From an uncultured bacterium (GTDB lineage: Bacteria; Bacillota_I; Bacilli_A; RFN20; CAG-826): a stretch of 64,000 nucleotides of DNA. Position numbers and translations under genes: made by a program. The notes under the pieces were generated by a model. It saw nothing but the letters and a program-made list of their open reading frames with translations. It did not search any database and was not told the origin of the DNA. The stretch spans positions 815,071 to 879,070 of the forward strand of contig CASDYC010000001.1 in NCBI GenBank assembly GCA_949285665.1, read 5' to 3'. Shown here piece by piece: positions 19,017 through 28,822 of this stretch. Every line of letters starts with the position of its first letter. The stretch's first letter is position 1.

Positions 19017-20141
19017 ATGGAATATCGAGAAATTAATAATTGTAAAATATCATTACTTGGATTTGGATGTATGAGATTTCCAACACTAGAAGATGGTGTT
19101 AGTGTTGATGAAAAAAAGACTGAGGAAATGCTAGATTATGCAATACAACATGGAGTTAATTATTTAGATACTGCCGTTCCATATATGAGTGGAAAAAGTG
19201 AAGAATTTGTTGGAAGATATATTAAAAAATATGATCGAAGTAAATTATATATTGCAACAAAACTTCCTATTTGGGATGTAAAAACACTTGATGATGTAAA
19301 AAGAATTATTGATGAACAATTTAAAAGATTACAAGTTGATTATATAGATTTTTATTTAATTCACGCCATGAACAAAGAAAGATTTGAGACACTTGCTAAT
19401 TTAAATATTTTTGAATACTTAACAACTTTAAAACAAAAAGGAAAAATAAGAAATATTGGTTTTTCATTTCATGATGAATACGAAGTATTTGAAAAAATAA
19501 TTGTTAATTATGAATGGGATTTTGCTCAAATTCAATACAATTATTTAGATGAAGATATTCAAGCTGGAAATAAAGGATATTCAATAGCAGAAAAATTAAA
19601 TGTTCCATTAATTATTATGGAACCTTTAAAAGGCGGGACTCTTGCAAATCTTCCAAAACATTTAGAAGATATGTTTAAACGAATTAATCCATTTGCTCCA
19701 GTTGCTAGTTATTCTTTTAGATGGCTTGCCGCTCATCAAAATTGTAAAGTTATTTTAAGTGGAATGTCTACAATTGATCAAGTTAAAGAAAATATTGAAA
19801 TTTTTAATCATTTAACTCCACTTAATACATATGAAAAAGTAACTATAAAAGATATAAAACATTTAATGCTTAAAAACTTTAAAATACCATGTACAAAATG
19901 TCAATATTGTATGCCATGTCCAAATGGAGTCAATATTCCATTAAATTTCTTCTTATATAATTTATATAATTTTAATAAAGATATAAAAATGTTTTATAAA
20001 CAATACACAATTTTAACTGATGATAGAGCAAGTAGTTGTATTAATTGTCATTTATGTGAAACAAAATGTCCTCAAAAAATTAAAATACCTGAATTTTTAA
20101 AAGAAATTACAGAATTTTATGATTCATTAGAGGTTAAATAA
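19017..20141 (+). CDS. aldo/keto reductase with C-terminal [4Fe-4S] ferredoxin-like domain
   Basis: 374 residues. The first 270 form an aldo/keto reductase barrel: LGFGCMRFPTL at the start, DTAVPYMSGKSEEFVGR with the catalytic Asp/Tyr region, IATKLP, DYIDFYLIHAM and IRNIGFSFH. The C-terminal part holds CTKCQYCMPCPNGV and CINCHLCETKCP, two Cys clusters for iron-sulfur centres. This matches the anaerobic AKR subfamily in Firmicutes and Bacteroidetes; its substrate is not known. An AGAGG site precedes the ATG. The next gene starts 2 bases after the stop. Confidence 0.93.
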   Translation: MEYREINNCKISLLGFGCMRFPTLEDGVSVDEKKTEEMLDYAIQHGVNYLDTAVPYMSGKSEEFVGRYIKKYDRSKLYIATKLPIWDVKTLDDVKRIIDEQFKRLQVDYIDFYLIHAMNKERFETLANLNIFEYLTTLKQKGKIRNIGFSFHDEYEVFEKIIVNYEWDFAQIQYNYLDEDIQAGNKGYSIAEKLNVPLIIMEPLKGGTLANLPKHLEDMFKRINPFAPVASYSFRWLAAHQNCKVILSGMSTIDQVKENIEIFNHLTPLNTYEKVTIKDIKHLMLKNFKIPCTKCQYCMPCPNGVNIPLNFFLYNLYNFNKDIKMFYKQYTILTDDRASSCINCHLCETKCPQKIKIPEFLKEITEFYDSLEVK

Positions 20142-20143
20142 TA

Positions 20144-20578
20144 ATGTCTAAATATTATTTTGCTTATGGATCTAATTTAAACCTTGAACAAATTAAACAC
20201 CGCTGTAAAGATGTAATTAAAGTTGGATCAGTAATTTTAAAAGGATATGAATTAGAATTTAGATATTATTTAACAATTAAAGAAAATAAAAATAGTGAAG
20301 TTCCGCTAGGTATTTTTAAAATATCTAGTGATGATGAACTAAATTTAGATGTATATGAAGGCTATCCTCATTTTTATAGAAAAGAAGAATTAAGTATTGA
20401 TTTTAATGATGAGAAAATAACCGGTATTATTTATATAATGAATGAAAATACAAGAAAAATAATGCCTCCAAGTCAAACTTATTTAAATACATGTTTAAAA
20501 GGTTATCAAGATTTTGATTTTGATGAAAAATATTTAAGATTAGCATATAAAAAAAGTTTAAGCGAAGTTAGAAAATAA
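20144..20578 (+). CDS. gamma-glutamylcyclotransferase-like (AIG2/GGCT fold) protein
   Basis: 144 residues. YYFAYGSNLN near the N terminus is the substrate-binding YGSN loop, and VYEGYPHFYRKEE carries the conserved Glu-Gly-x-Pro-x-x-Tyr segment of the family. It probably acts on gamma-glutamyl compounds in the cytoplasm; the exact substrate is open. It is cotranscribed with the aldo/keto reductase. Confidence 0.9.
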   Translation: MSKYYFAYGSNLNLEQIKHRCKDVIKVGSVILKGYELEFRYYLTIKENKNSEVPLGIFKISSDDELNLDVYEGYPHFYRKEELSIDFNDEKITGIIYIMNENTRKIMPPSQTYLNTCLKGYQDFDFDEKYLRLAYKKSLSEVRK

Positions 20579-20678
20579 TTTGCTAACCTTTATAATACCG
20601 TGCTTTTTATTATTTATTGTTCTTATAATATAAAAAATCCTAACTAAAAGTTTTAAAAAGTGTTAGTATATTATTGCT

Positions 20679-20694
20679 ATGAAAGGGCTTTCAT
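20679..20694. promoter_or_regulatory. cre-like / LacI-family operator before the pullulanase
   Basis: ATGAAAGGGCTTTCAT is a 7-2-7 palindrome. It differs at one central base from the catabolite-responsive element consensus WTGAAARCGYTTTCW. It lies 6 bases before the pullulanase ATG and downstream of a TATAAT at 20624-20629, a position suited to roadblock repression. The AAAGGG within it also serves as a weak ribosome-binding site, so binding could mask it. Confidence 0.5.
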
Positions 20695-20700
20695 TTTATT

Positions 20701-23690
20701 ATGAAAAATAAAATAATAAAAGCGTGTGGTTTATTAACGCTAATAATTACTAGTATTACCTCATGTGATAATACAACAACTGGTGATAATAATTCTTCAA
20801 ATACCACTTCATATTTAGATACGTCGGTTACTAATACAACAAGTGGTGTTACAAATACTACATCAGATGGTGGGGATGAAGTAATTAATCGAGATTATAC
20901 TGATATTCCTCCAGTTAATGTTACTATTAGATTTCATAATGAATCTAATTCATATGATAATTTAAGATATTGGTTATGGACTGATACTGTTGAACTTGAC
21001 AAAGAAATTGAAAAACTGGTGTTGATGATTTTGGAATGTATTATACATTTAATCCAGATGAATTATTTGGAGAAGGTGTAGCTGATAAAGGTTTTTATTT
21101 CTTAATTAAAGAAGCTGGAACTTGGAATGGGAAAACAACTGATACTCCAATAATGTATGAAGATTATAAACCATATTTAGTTGATGGAGTATCAACACTA
21201 GAATTATTTGCTGTTAGTGGAACCTCCGGTAGTTTAGATATATTTGATAATAAAAAAGATGCTCTTGGCGATAAAATGAGTGTAAATGAAGTAATTGATG
21301 ATTTTAAAAAACTTCATTTAGTTGGAACAAACGCTATTAAACGAGTTAGAGTTTATCGTTATGATTCAACTTATTATGCACTACCTGAAAATCAACAAAA
21401 TATTTTAAGAACTAAATATAAAATATTTGATGAAACATATACACAAGAAGAAAATATAACAGAAATTAATATTCCAATTGAAGGCTTTAAATTTAATTAT
21501 ACATATGAAGTTAGAAGTAGTTTTCATAGCGATCAATTTAAAACAAAAATATCGACTGTAACATATCAAAGTTTATATGATAGTGAAGAATTTTCATCTT
21601 TAGTTTATAACGGAGATGATTTAGGTGCTGTAGTAGCTAGTGATAAAGAAAGTACAACATTTAAATTATGGGCCCCAACTGCATCTTTAGTTAGATTAAG
21701 TTTATATAAATATGGAAATGATTCTTCATTTGAGGATGAAAATTTAACAACTATTCAAAAAAGTGAATATGATGATCCATATATTACTTATAATATGGAA
21801 TTAACTAACACCGGAGTATGGCAATATACTGTAGATGAAGACTTAAATGGTGTTTATTATACATATACAGTAATTGGAAGTATGGGTAATAATAAAGTAG
21901 TTGATCCATATGCAAAATCAGCTGGATTAAATGGTGTTAGAGGAATGGTAGTTGATTTTGAAAGTGATGAATTAAAGGATGAAGAATTTGATAAGGTTCC
22001 ACAAGTTTGGGATGGAGTTGAAGGCTATGATATTATTTCAAGTCAAGATTTAATAATTTCAGAAAATCATATTAGAGATTTAACAATGGATGAAACTTGG
22101 TCAAGTAGAGAAGAAGATCAAGCATTAAAGGGAACATTTTTAGGATTTGCAAAATCAGGAACTAAATATACTGATACTGAATCTGGTGTCACTGTTAAAA
22201 CTGGAGCAGATCACTTAGAAGAATTAGGCGTTAATGCTATTCAAATTCTTCCATTTTTTGATCAAGATAATTATGAAATAAATAGTGCTTATAACTGGGG
22301 TTATAATCCACTTAATTATAATGTATTAGAAGGAAGTTATTCTTCAAATCCAAAAGATGGATTTGCTAGAATTAAAGAATTTAAACAACTTGTTACTCAT
22401 TATGCAAATAATAAAAATCATACAAGAATTATAATGGATGTTGTTTATAATCACGTATCTAAGGTAGCTTTAAGTAATTTTAGTTTAATTGTTCCATATT
22501 ATTATTTTAGAGTTGATGATGAACTTAATTATTTAGATGGAGCCGCATGTGGTAATGAATTTAATTCTCAAAGACCAATGGCATCTAAATTTATTGTAGA
22601 TAGTGTTACTTTCTGGGCATCAACATATAAGATAAAAGGATTTAGATTTGACTTAATGGGATTACTTGATGTAAATACCATGATTAAAGTAAAACAAGCT
22701 TTATATGAAGTTGATCCAGATATTGTAATTTATGGAGAACCTTGGAGAGCAGATGGAGTTTGGGATAATACCGAATACGCCTTAAAACCACAAGTTTATT
22801 CTATGTTTTGGGATGGATATAACGGTACAAGAGGTCAAGTTGGTGGATTTAATGATGAAGGAAGAAACGCCTTAAAAGGTGATAATACTCCTGGTTATGG
22901 ATTTATTTCAAAAGGTGAATCTGATATGACAACTGATATATTAAATCAAATGGCTAATATGTTTAAAGGTTCAACTAATTCAGGTGCAAATCCAAGACAA
23001 ACAATTAATTATGCATCATGTCATGATAACTTTACATTATTTGATCAACTTAATTGGACTTTATCTCCAGATGGAGGAACAACCAAACCTGATGAATTTG
23101 AAGTTGCAAGAGCAAGTGTTGCTGTAAATGGCTTTATATTAATGTCAAATGGTGTTGCCTTTATTAATGGTGGAGAAGAATTATTTAGAAGTAAAGTTGA
23201 ATACGATGATTCAGCACTTGAATCAACTTATAAAGAAATGTATGGAGAAAAAATTTCTCATAATTCATATTCTAGTAGTGATGAAACAAATGCTTATCAA
23301 TATGATAGAAAAGTTAAATTCTTAGATTACTTTAATATGTATAAAGACTTAGTTAATTTAAGAAAAGAATTATATATGATTCCATATCCAAATAATATTG
23401 ATTCTACTGATGATATTGAAGTTTGGGATAATACTGCAAATACTACAAGACTTGCTGGATATAGAAGAGGTAAAGATAATGAAACTTATGTAATCTTATT
23501 AAATGGAAGACATAATGGTTCATGGTTTACAAGTAATTCAAGACATCAAGGAAGTAGCTTTAGCGATCCAAATTTAAGTTTAATATTTAATAATTCATCT
23601 ACATCTCCAGTCTTCCATAGTGAAAATGGTGTTGATTATTATGAATTACAAGATATGTATCAATTAGTTATATATAAGAATAATAACTAA
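20701..23690 (+). CDS. type I pullulanase (GH13) lipoprotein, with a -1 frameshift
   Basis: A debranching enzyme cutting alpha-1,6 bonds of starch or pullulan outside the cell. The first frame (20701-21081) gives a lipoprotein signal ending SITSC, a Thr/Ser linker and the beginning of a CBM41-like domain (RYWLWTD). The second frame (readable from 21015) continues it and contains YNWGYNPLNYN, the nucleophile Asp at 22650-22652 (GFRFDLMG), acid/base Glu at 22737-22739 (YGEPW) and the third Asp at 23025-23027 (SCHDN). The frames join if A21015 is read twice within the AAAAAC run at 21011-21016. All catalytic residues are intact downstream, so the break is recent, sequence-variable or recoded. 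Confidence 0.87.
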
Positions 23691-23720
23691 TTACTTACTT
23701 ATTTAATTTGAGGTTAAATT

Positions 23721-26174
23721 ATGAAAAAGAATAAATTATTATTACTATCAACTTTATTTGTATTATTACTATCTTCTTGTGGACCAACAAGTCAAGGTGA
23801 ATCATCCACTACTACAAGTAATCAAACAACAACAACTACAACTATAACAACAACTACAACTAATACAACATTAACTATACCTCCAGGTCCAATTGAAAAT
23901 TATGATGAATATGCCGATAGTTATAGTGAAGCAAATCACTTATATATCCATTATTTAAGACCAGGAGCAACTATTGAAGATTATAATCAATATGGTTTAT
24001 GGATGTGGCCAATTGCAAAAGATGGTGTACTTTTTGCAAATTCTCTTCCCTCAACTATATCTAATCTTGGTGGTGCTGGTTGGGTTGATAGTATTGGAGA
24101 CTCAGGTGAGCCAGTTGATCAAGCTGGAGCCATGATTGATATTGATTTAACTAAAATATATAAGTCTGGAAAAGCTGGGACAGATATTAGTTATGCTGAT
24201 GTTAATAGAATTGGTTATTTAATTGTTCAACTTGATTCAATGGGTGGTGGAACTCACTGGACTAGTGATGGAGGAGCAGATTCATTTTTAGAAGATGTTC
24301 AAACATCTTTTAGAGATAATGGTTCAATTCATGTATTTTTAGTTCAAGGAAGTGTTACATTTCCAAGATATTATTACAATGAAGAAGTTTATGAAAATCC
24401 AATTGCAAATGATACAACTGGTAAATATAGAAGTGAAAGTAATTTAGATTCAAGTTCTTCTAGTTATCCAAATCCAATTACTAGTCAAAAATTTAAAACA
24501 AGTGCAAAAGTTGGCTATCAAATATTTGTTCCATCATTTTGTGATTCTAATAATGATGGATATGGTGATTTAAGAGGCGTTATTAATAAACTTGATTATT
24601 TAAAAGAATTAAATGTTGATACTTTATGGTTATCTCCATTTTTAAAATGTAATTCGTATCATGGTTATGATACAGTTGATTATTATGAAGTAGATGAAAA
24701 ATTTGGTACTATGGATGACTTTAAAGAATTAATTTATAAAGCTCATCAAAAAGGTATCAAAGTTTTAATGGATTTAGTTATCAACCACACATCAACCTCA
24801 TCTGTTTGGTTTAAAAAAGCTCAAAGAGGTGAAAAAGGTGTTGATAAATTTGGAAACGAATTTAATTATCGAGATTTATTTCATTTTAAATTTAAAGGTG
24901 ATGTTGTAAATGGAGTAAAAGTAGAAGAATCTAGTGATTGGTATCAAGATGGAGAATCAAATTATTACTATTTTGCAAAATTTGCAAGTGATATGGCTGA
25001 ATTAAATTATGATAATCAAGTAACTAGAGATTTTGTAATTGATATGGCACTTCATTATCTTGGAATGGGAGTGGATGGCTTTAGACTTGATGCTGTTAAA
25101 CATATTTATATGAAAGATGAAGTTGATCCAAAAGCAAGTGATGAAATAGAAGAAGATGTTGGAACAAGAACTTATTTTGATGAAGAAATGAATGATTTTG
25201 TTACAACAGAATATGATTATTCAACAAATAAAACTAAAAATATTAATTTCTGGAAAGAATTTTCAATTAAATTAAAAGCACAATACCCAGATTGTTTCTT
25301 AACTGCTGAAAACTTAGATGGTTGGGATCAAAGAGTTGCTCCATATTATCAATCTTTAGATTCACAATTAGATTTTTGTAATTATTATGATTTAGCAAAT
25401 AACTTATTTGCAGGAATTTCTGGAATGGGCGCAAATACTTTAGTAGATAAAGTAAATAATAAAGATGATATATTTAGAAGTTATCGAAGTGATTATATTA
25501 ATGCCTCATTTACATCAAATCATGACTTATTAAGAGCTATAAACCATGTAAATGCTAAAAAGACTAGTGAAACTGGTGTTGAAGAAAATATAAAAATAAC
25601 TGGAAATACTATTCAATTAAATAAAGCCAAATTATATGCAGCTTTAACAATCTTACAACCTGGAGTTAGCTTTATTTATTATGGTGATGAACTTGGTATG
25701 TCTTCAAATACAACGGAAGATGTTCCAGATATTGCTGGAAATACAAATAATATAGATAGATATTATAGACAAGCATTTAAATGGGCTAATGTTGATGAAA
25801 GACCAAATTATAGTTTTGCAGGTGGTTATGATATTAAATATGATGAATATAATATGCAATTAGATAATCTTGATCTTCAAAAAGAAGATCAAGATTCAAT
25901 GTTTAATTTCTACAAAGCAATTTGTGAAATTAAAGGATCAAGTGATTTTCCAAGTAATGGTGATATGGTTGCATATAAATATGATGCAGCCCTTCAAAAT
26001 TGTTATCATTATGTAATTAATCCTAGCGAAAGTTATCAAAAAACTTACAAAGTATGGGTTAATATTGGAAATAGTAGTGTTGATTATGATATTGGAGATG
26101 CGGAAGTAGTATTTAAATATAATGCAAGTGATACTTCACTTAATCAATATGGTTTAGTTGTTGTTAAGGAGTAA
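23721..26174 (+). CDS. extracellular GH13 alpha-amylase lipoprotein
   Basis: 817 residues. A lipoprotein signal ends LLSSCG, then a Thr-rich linker. Residues about 70-215 resemble the CBM41/pullulanase-associated starch-binding domain (LYIHYLRPGATIEDYNQYGLWMW). From about 265 the GH13 barrel begins: DSNNDGYGDLRGVINKLDYL, MDLVINHTS, nucleophile Asp457 (GFRLDAVKH), acid/base Glu530 (TAENLDG) and Asp602 (SNHD). It hydrolyses alpha-1,4 links of starch or maltodextrin at the cell surface; the DGYGDLRG signature is common in the alpha-glucosidase/neopullulanase-like branch, so specificity is uncertain. It follows the pullulanase by 30 bases and is likely cotranscribed. Confidence 0.93.
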   Translation: MKKNKLLLLSTLFVLLLSSCGPTSQGESSTTTSNQTTTTTTITTTTTNTTLTIPPGPIENYDEYADSYSEANHLYIHYLRPGATIEDYNQYGLWMWPIAKDGVLFANSLPSTISNLGGAGWVDSIGDSGEPVDQAGAMIDIDLTKIYKSGKAGTDISYADVNRIGYLIVQLDSMGGGTHWTSDGGADSFLEDVQTSFRDNGSIHVFLVQGSVTFPRYYYNEEVYENPIANDTTGKYRSESNLDSSSSSYPNPITSQKFKTSAKVGYQIFVPSFCDSNNDGYGDLRGVINKLDYLKELNVDTLWLSPFLKCNSYHGYDTVDYYEVDEKFGTMDDFKELIYKAHQKGIKVLMDLVINHTSTSSVWFKKAQRGEKGVDKFGNEFNYRDLFHFKFKGDVVNGVKVEESSDWYQDGESNYYYFAKFASDMAELNYDNQVTRDFVIDMALHYLGMGVDGFRLDAVKHIYMKDEVDPKASDEIEEDVGTRTYFDEEMNDFVTTEYDYSTNKTKNINFWKEFSIKLKAQYPDCFLTAENLDGWDQRVAPYYQSLDSQLDFCNYYDLANNLFAGISGMGANTLVDKVNNKDDIFRSYRSDYINASFTSNHDLLRAINHVNAKKTSETGVEENIKITGNTIQLNKAKLYAALTILQPGVSFIYYGDELGMSSNTTEDVPDIAGNTNNIDRYYRQAFKWANVDERPNYSFAGGYDIKYDEYNMQLDNLDLQKEDQDSMFNFYKAICEIKGSSDFPSNGDMVAYKYDAALQNCYHYVINPSESYQKTYKVWVNIGNSSVDYDIGDAEVVFKYNASDTSLNQYGLVVVKE

Positions 26175-26182
26175 AGATATAT

Positions 26183-27145
26183 ATGAAAAAGTTAGTATTA
26201 GTTTTAAGTTCTTTATTAGTATTAACATCTTGTGGTAATACTAATAGTGATAATTCAATTAAACAAGAATTAAAAAATAATCAATTAGTTCAAATGCTTG
26301 AAGAAAATCAAGTTATATTAAACTTAACTCCAAATGGTTTATATAATGGAGCTAAGGGCAATAATTTAGAAGATTATTATGTTGAAAATGGATTATTATT
26401 AACACTAAGTGTAGGAGAAGCACTACCTGAAAAAGATGAAATAACCTCAAGTGTTAAAGATAATGAATTTGCCGGTTGGGCTTATATTAATGATGAAGAT
26501 GAAACAATATCTTATACGACAAGTGTAATTGAAGGTATAAAGATGTATCATGCAACTTGGAATTATACTGGAGATTATAGTGATATTGGAAATCAAACCA
26601 CTCAATCTACAACAACTACAAATCCTACAACTGATACTACAACAAATACAGATACAACTTCTAGTACCACAACAAGTGAGATTATAGAAAGAATTTATTT
26701 TGTTGATAAATATTGGTGGCATCTTGATGGAGCAGAAACATATGTTTATGTATGGAATTCACAAGATGATTCTATAAATAATGTATGGCCTGGAATTAAA
26801 ATGACTCATTTAGTATGGGATGGAGAATATATTGCAGATGAGACAAAACCAAATGAAAAAGGTTGTAATTTAAGATACTTTGATTTTGATACTTCATTAT
26901 ATGATAGTTTGATATTTGTAAGAGTTAGTCCAAACTTTGATAAAGAAACTGATGATTTTAATGGTAAAGATGAAAATGGTGGGGATTATAATTATGGTGC
27001 TCAAACTGTAGATATAACTTACGATCCACAATATGATTTATATGAATTAGATAATGATCCTAAATGGATGAGTGAAAATGAAAAAGCAACAGTAACTCCA
27101 GGAGTATATGATGAAGCTTACTGGAATAAAATTGCAGGCATTTAA
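26183..27145 (+). CDS. starch-binding lipoprotein with an InlB-like repeat and a CBM26-like domain
   Basis: 320 residues. The lipobox is VLTSCG. Residues about 50-130 form one Listeria-Bacteroides (InlB-type) repeat (LTLSVGEALPEKDE...FAGWAYIND). A Thr-rich linker follows (about 137-168). Residues about 170-300 match CBM26-type starch-binding modules: RIYFVDKYWWH, TYVYVWNS, NVWPGIKMTH and LRYFDFD, with aromatic residues suited to sugar stacking. No enzyme domain. It is 8 bases downstream of the alpha-amylase gene and presumably holds starch at the surface. Its CBM is closely similar to those of the protein at 31138-34062. Confidence 0.85.
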   Translation: MKKLVLVLSSLLVLTSCGNTNSDNSIKQELKNNQLVQMLEENQVILNLTPNGLYNGAKGNNLEDYYVENGLLLTLSVGEALPEKDEITSSVKDNEFAGWAYINDEDETISYTTSVIEGIKMYHATWNYTGDYSDIGNQTTQSTTTTNPTTDTTTNTDTTSSTTTSEIIERIYFVDKYWWHLDGAETYVYVWNSQDDSINNVWPGIKMTHLVWDGEYIADETKPNEKGCNLRYFDFDTSLYDSLIFVRVSPNFDKETDDFNGKDENGGDYNYGAQTVDITYDPQYDLYELDNDPKWMSENEKATVTPGVYDEAYWNKIAGI

Positions 27146-27170
27146 TTGTTTAGTTATTTATATACTTTAT

Positions 27171-27202
27171 ATCTAATTATACATTTCTAATGATAATTAG
27201 AT
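27171..27202. promoter_or_regulatory. inverted repeat upstream of the TasA-like gene
   Basis: ATCTAATTAT (27171-27180) and ATAATTAGAT (27193-27202) are perfect 10-base arms with a 12-base spacer. With no T run it is either a protein-binding site for the matrix-protein promoter or a weak terminator of the starch-enzyme genes. Confidence 0.4.
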
Positions 27203-27248
27203 GTTAAGTTATTAAATATAAAAATTATTTGTTCGGGAGGAGAATAAT

Positions 27249-27821
27249 ATGAACAAAAGAAAGAAAACGCTACTAGCATCGGGTATGGTTCTTGCTCTTG
27301 CTGGTATAGCAACCTCAAGTGCTTTCATTTATAAAGCAGCAAATGAGACTGTTTCTGGTAATTTAGATTCAGCTATTTATTTAGACTGGGGAGATGATGA
27401 AGAAGGTTTTAAAGCCGATCCAGGTACAATGATTTATGGTGAATCTAAATTTAAATCATTAACAGTTAAAGCACCACAAAAGTCTGCAAGTGTAACTAGT
27501 GGTACAGTTGATTTAACTTTCACATTAGCTACAAATGATGGCTTTATGGTAGAAGTATCAGATGAAGACTTTACAAAAGGTTCTGTAGCAACTGAAGATA
27601 TTTTTTTCACAGTAGATAAAGAAAATTTAGATGAAACAATGAGCTTTTCTGTTACAGAATTTACAAATGACATCACATTATATTTTAGATTGTCATTAAG
27701 TCATGCGCCTGAAGAAGGTCAAGAAGAATTAAGTGCAACATTTAATGCATCATTAACTTACAATAGTGCTGGTGTAGCTAATTATACAATTAGCGGAGAT
27801 GGTATTACAGCTGTAGCATAA
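27249..27821 (+). CDS. TasA/CalY-like secreted subunit with SipW-type signal peptide
   Basis: 190 residues. The N terminus MNKRKKTLLASGMVLALAG is followed by IATSSAFIYKAANETVSGNLD, the pattern of SipW-processed TasA/camelysin precursors (helix, then a short A-x-F/Y segment and a GNLD-like strand). The rest is a single strand-rich domain of about 155 residues without Cys, as in TasA, a donor-strand-assembling matrix fibre. A strong GGGAGGAG site precedes it. It lies 15 bases before a second such gene and about 1 kb before a SipW-type signal peptidase. Overall sequence identity with TasA is low, so the fibre role is inferred from signal type and context. Confidence 0.72.
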   Translation: MNKRKKTLLASGMVLALAGIATSSAFIYKAANETVSGNLDSAIYLDWGDDEEGFKADPGTMIYGESKFKSLTVKAPQKSASVTSGTVDLTFTLATNDGFMVEVSDEDFTKGSVATEDIFFTVDKENLDETMSFSVTEFTNDITLYFRLSLSHAPEEGQEELSATFNASLTYNSAGVANYTISGDGITAVA

Positions 27822-27836
27822 TGGGAGGATATGAAG

Positions 27837-28727
27837 ATGAATAAAAAATTATTAGGTTTATTAGTTGCTTCTGTCGGTTCAGTTGCTGCTGTTTGTACAT
27901 CATTAGCTTTATATATTAGTGCTCCAGATGATGTAGGTTTTACAGTTGGTATTTCAACAGACACAGATGTAGCTTACACAATTACAGAACAAGAAGTTGA
28001 AACAAATAATACAACTATTAATCCAGATCAATGATTATCAGTTGAATATAAGTTAGGTGCAACTTTAGGTGATAACTATACTCAATTATACGTAACTGGA
28101 AGATTAACAGTTACTGTTAGTGGTAATGAAGATACACTTAAATATCTCCAAGGTGGAATGAAATTAACTTATGAACAAACTCCAGGAGATGAAAATGCTT
28201 CTACATATTTCTTTAATAGAGAAGATCAAACTACCTTTAATACATTAACTTTAGCTCCAGTTGCTGAAGGTGATTATTCATCATTAACTGGTGTATTAAA
28301 TGCAACTGTTGATGGAACAAGCGGAACAAAAGCAGTTCTTTCATTAGGTTTAACAGAAGATGGAAAAACTAACTTCTTAAGTGTTGCTGAAAGTGAATTA
28401 ACTATTAATATCTCATTTACACAAGTCGGTGATGATTATCAATCAGCATATCTTGTTGGTGATATGAATGGTTGGGCTGAAGAAGATGCTTATAGAATGG
28501 TTCCTAACATTTATTCATCCACTGGCTTTGAATGGATGTGGAAAGGTAATAGCACTTTACTTCCAGAAGGTACTGAATTTAAAGGTAAGAACGGTGGTAC
28601 TTATTCACATAATGGCGCAAATCAAATTGCACCTGCAAATGTTGACACTATTTATTGGGGTGGTGGTGTTGTCGACGCTGAACAAAATCCTTCCAATTGG
28701 TACGTTGGTACTACAACCGGTGCATAA
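27837..28727 (+). CDS. SipW-type secreted subunit with carbohydrate-binding-like C terminus; in-frame TGA at 28032-28034
   Basis: One continuous frame of 296 codons is interrupted at codon 66 by TGA. Residues 1-30 are a signal (MNKKLLGLLVASVGSVAAVC) followed by LALYISAPDDVGFTVGI, much like the 29502 protein's LFISVPDHDLSFNMN. After the TGA the frame runs LSVEYKLGATLGDNYTQLYV and a TasA-like strand-rich domain. Residues about 200-296 contain AYLVGDMNGWAEEDAYRM, a CBM20/48-like starch-module pattern. The start at 27837 lies 8 bases after GGGAGG; an ATG 6 bases earlier is too close. The reading frame is otherwise intact, so the TGA may be read through (Trp would fit) or be a recent nonsense change. 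Confidence 0.7.
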
Positions 28728-28744
28728 TTAATATTTAATTTAGT

Positions 28745-28774
28745 AATTCCTAAGGACTTCGGTCCTTAGGAATT
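28745..28774 (+). terminator. strong terminator with UUCG tetraloop
   Basis: AATTCCTAAGGAC, loop TTCG, and GTCCTTAGGAATT form a perfect 13-base stem followed by T-rich DNA. It separates the two subunit genes from the signal peptidase and would keep the peptidase transcript lower. Confidence 0.9.
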
Positions 28775-28822
28775 TCTTGTAATTATTTGTTTATTTAATT
28801 AATATATTATTTTGTAATATAT

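Noticed and set aside
28032..28034. Global reassignment of TGA to Trp
   Set aside because: Several genes end in TGA with coherent C termini (folC with ATGA overlap, folT, the HMA gene, 29502, 30605), Trp is TGG throughout, and long genes have no in-frame TGA.
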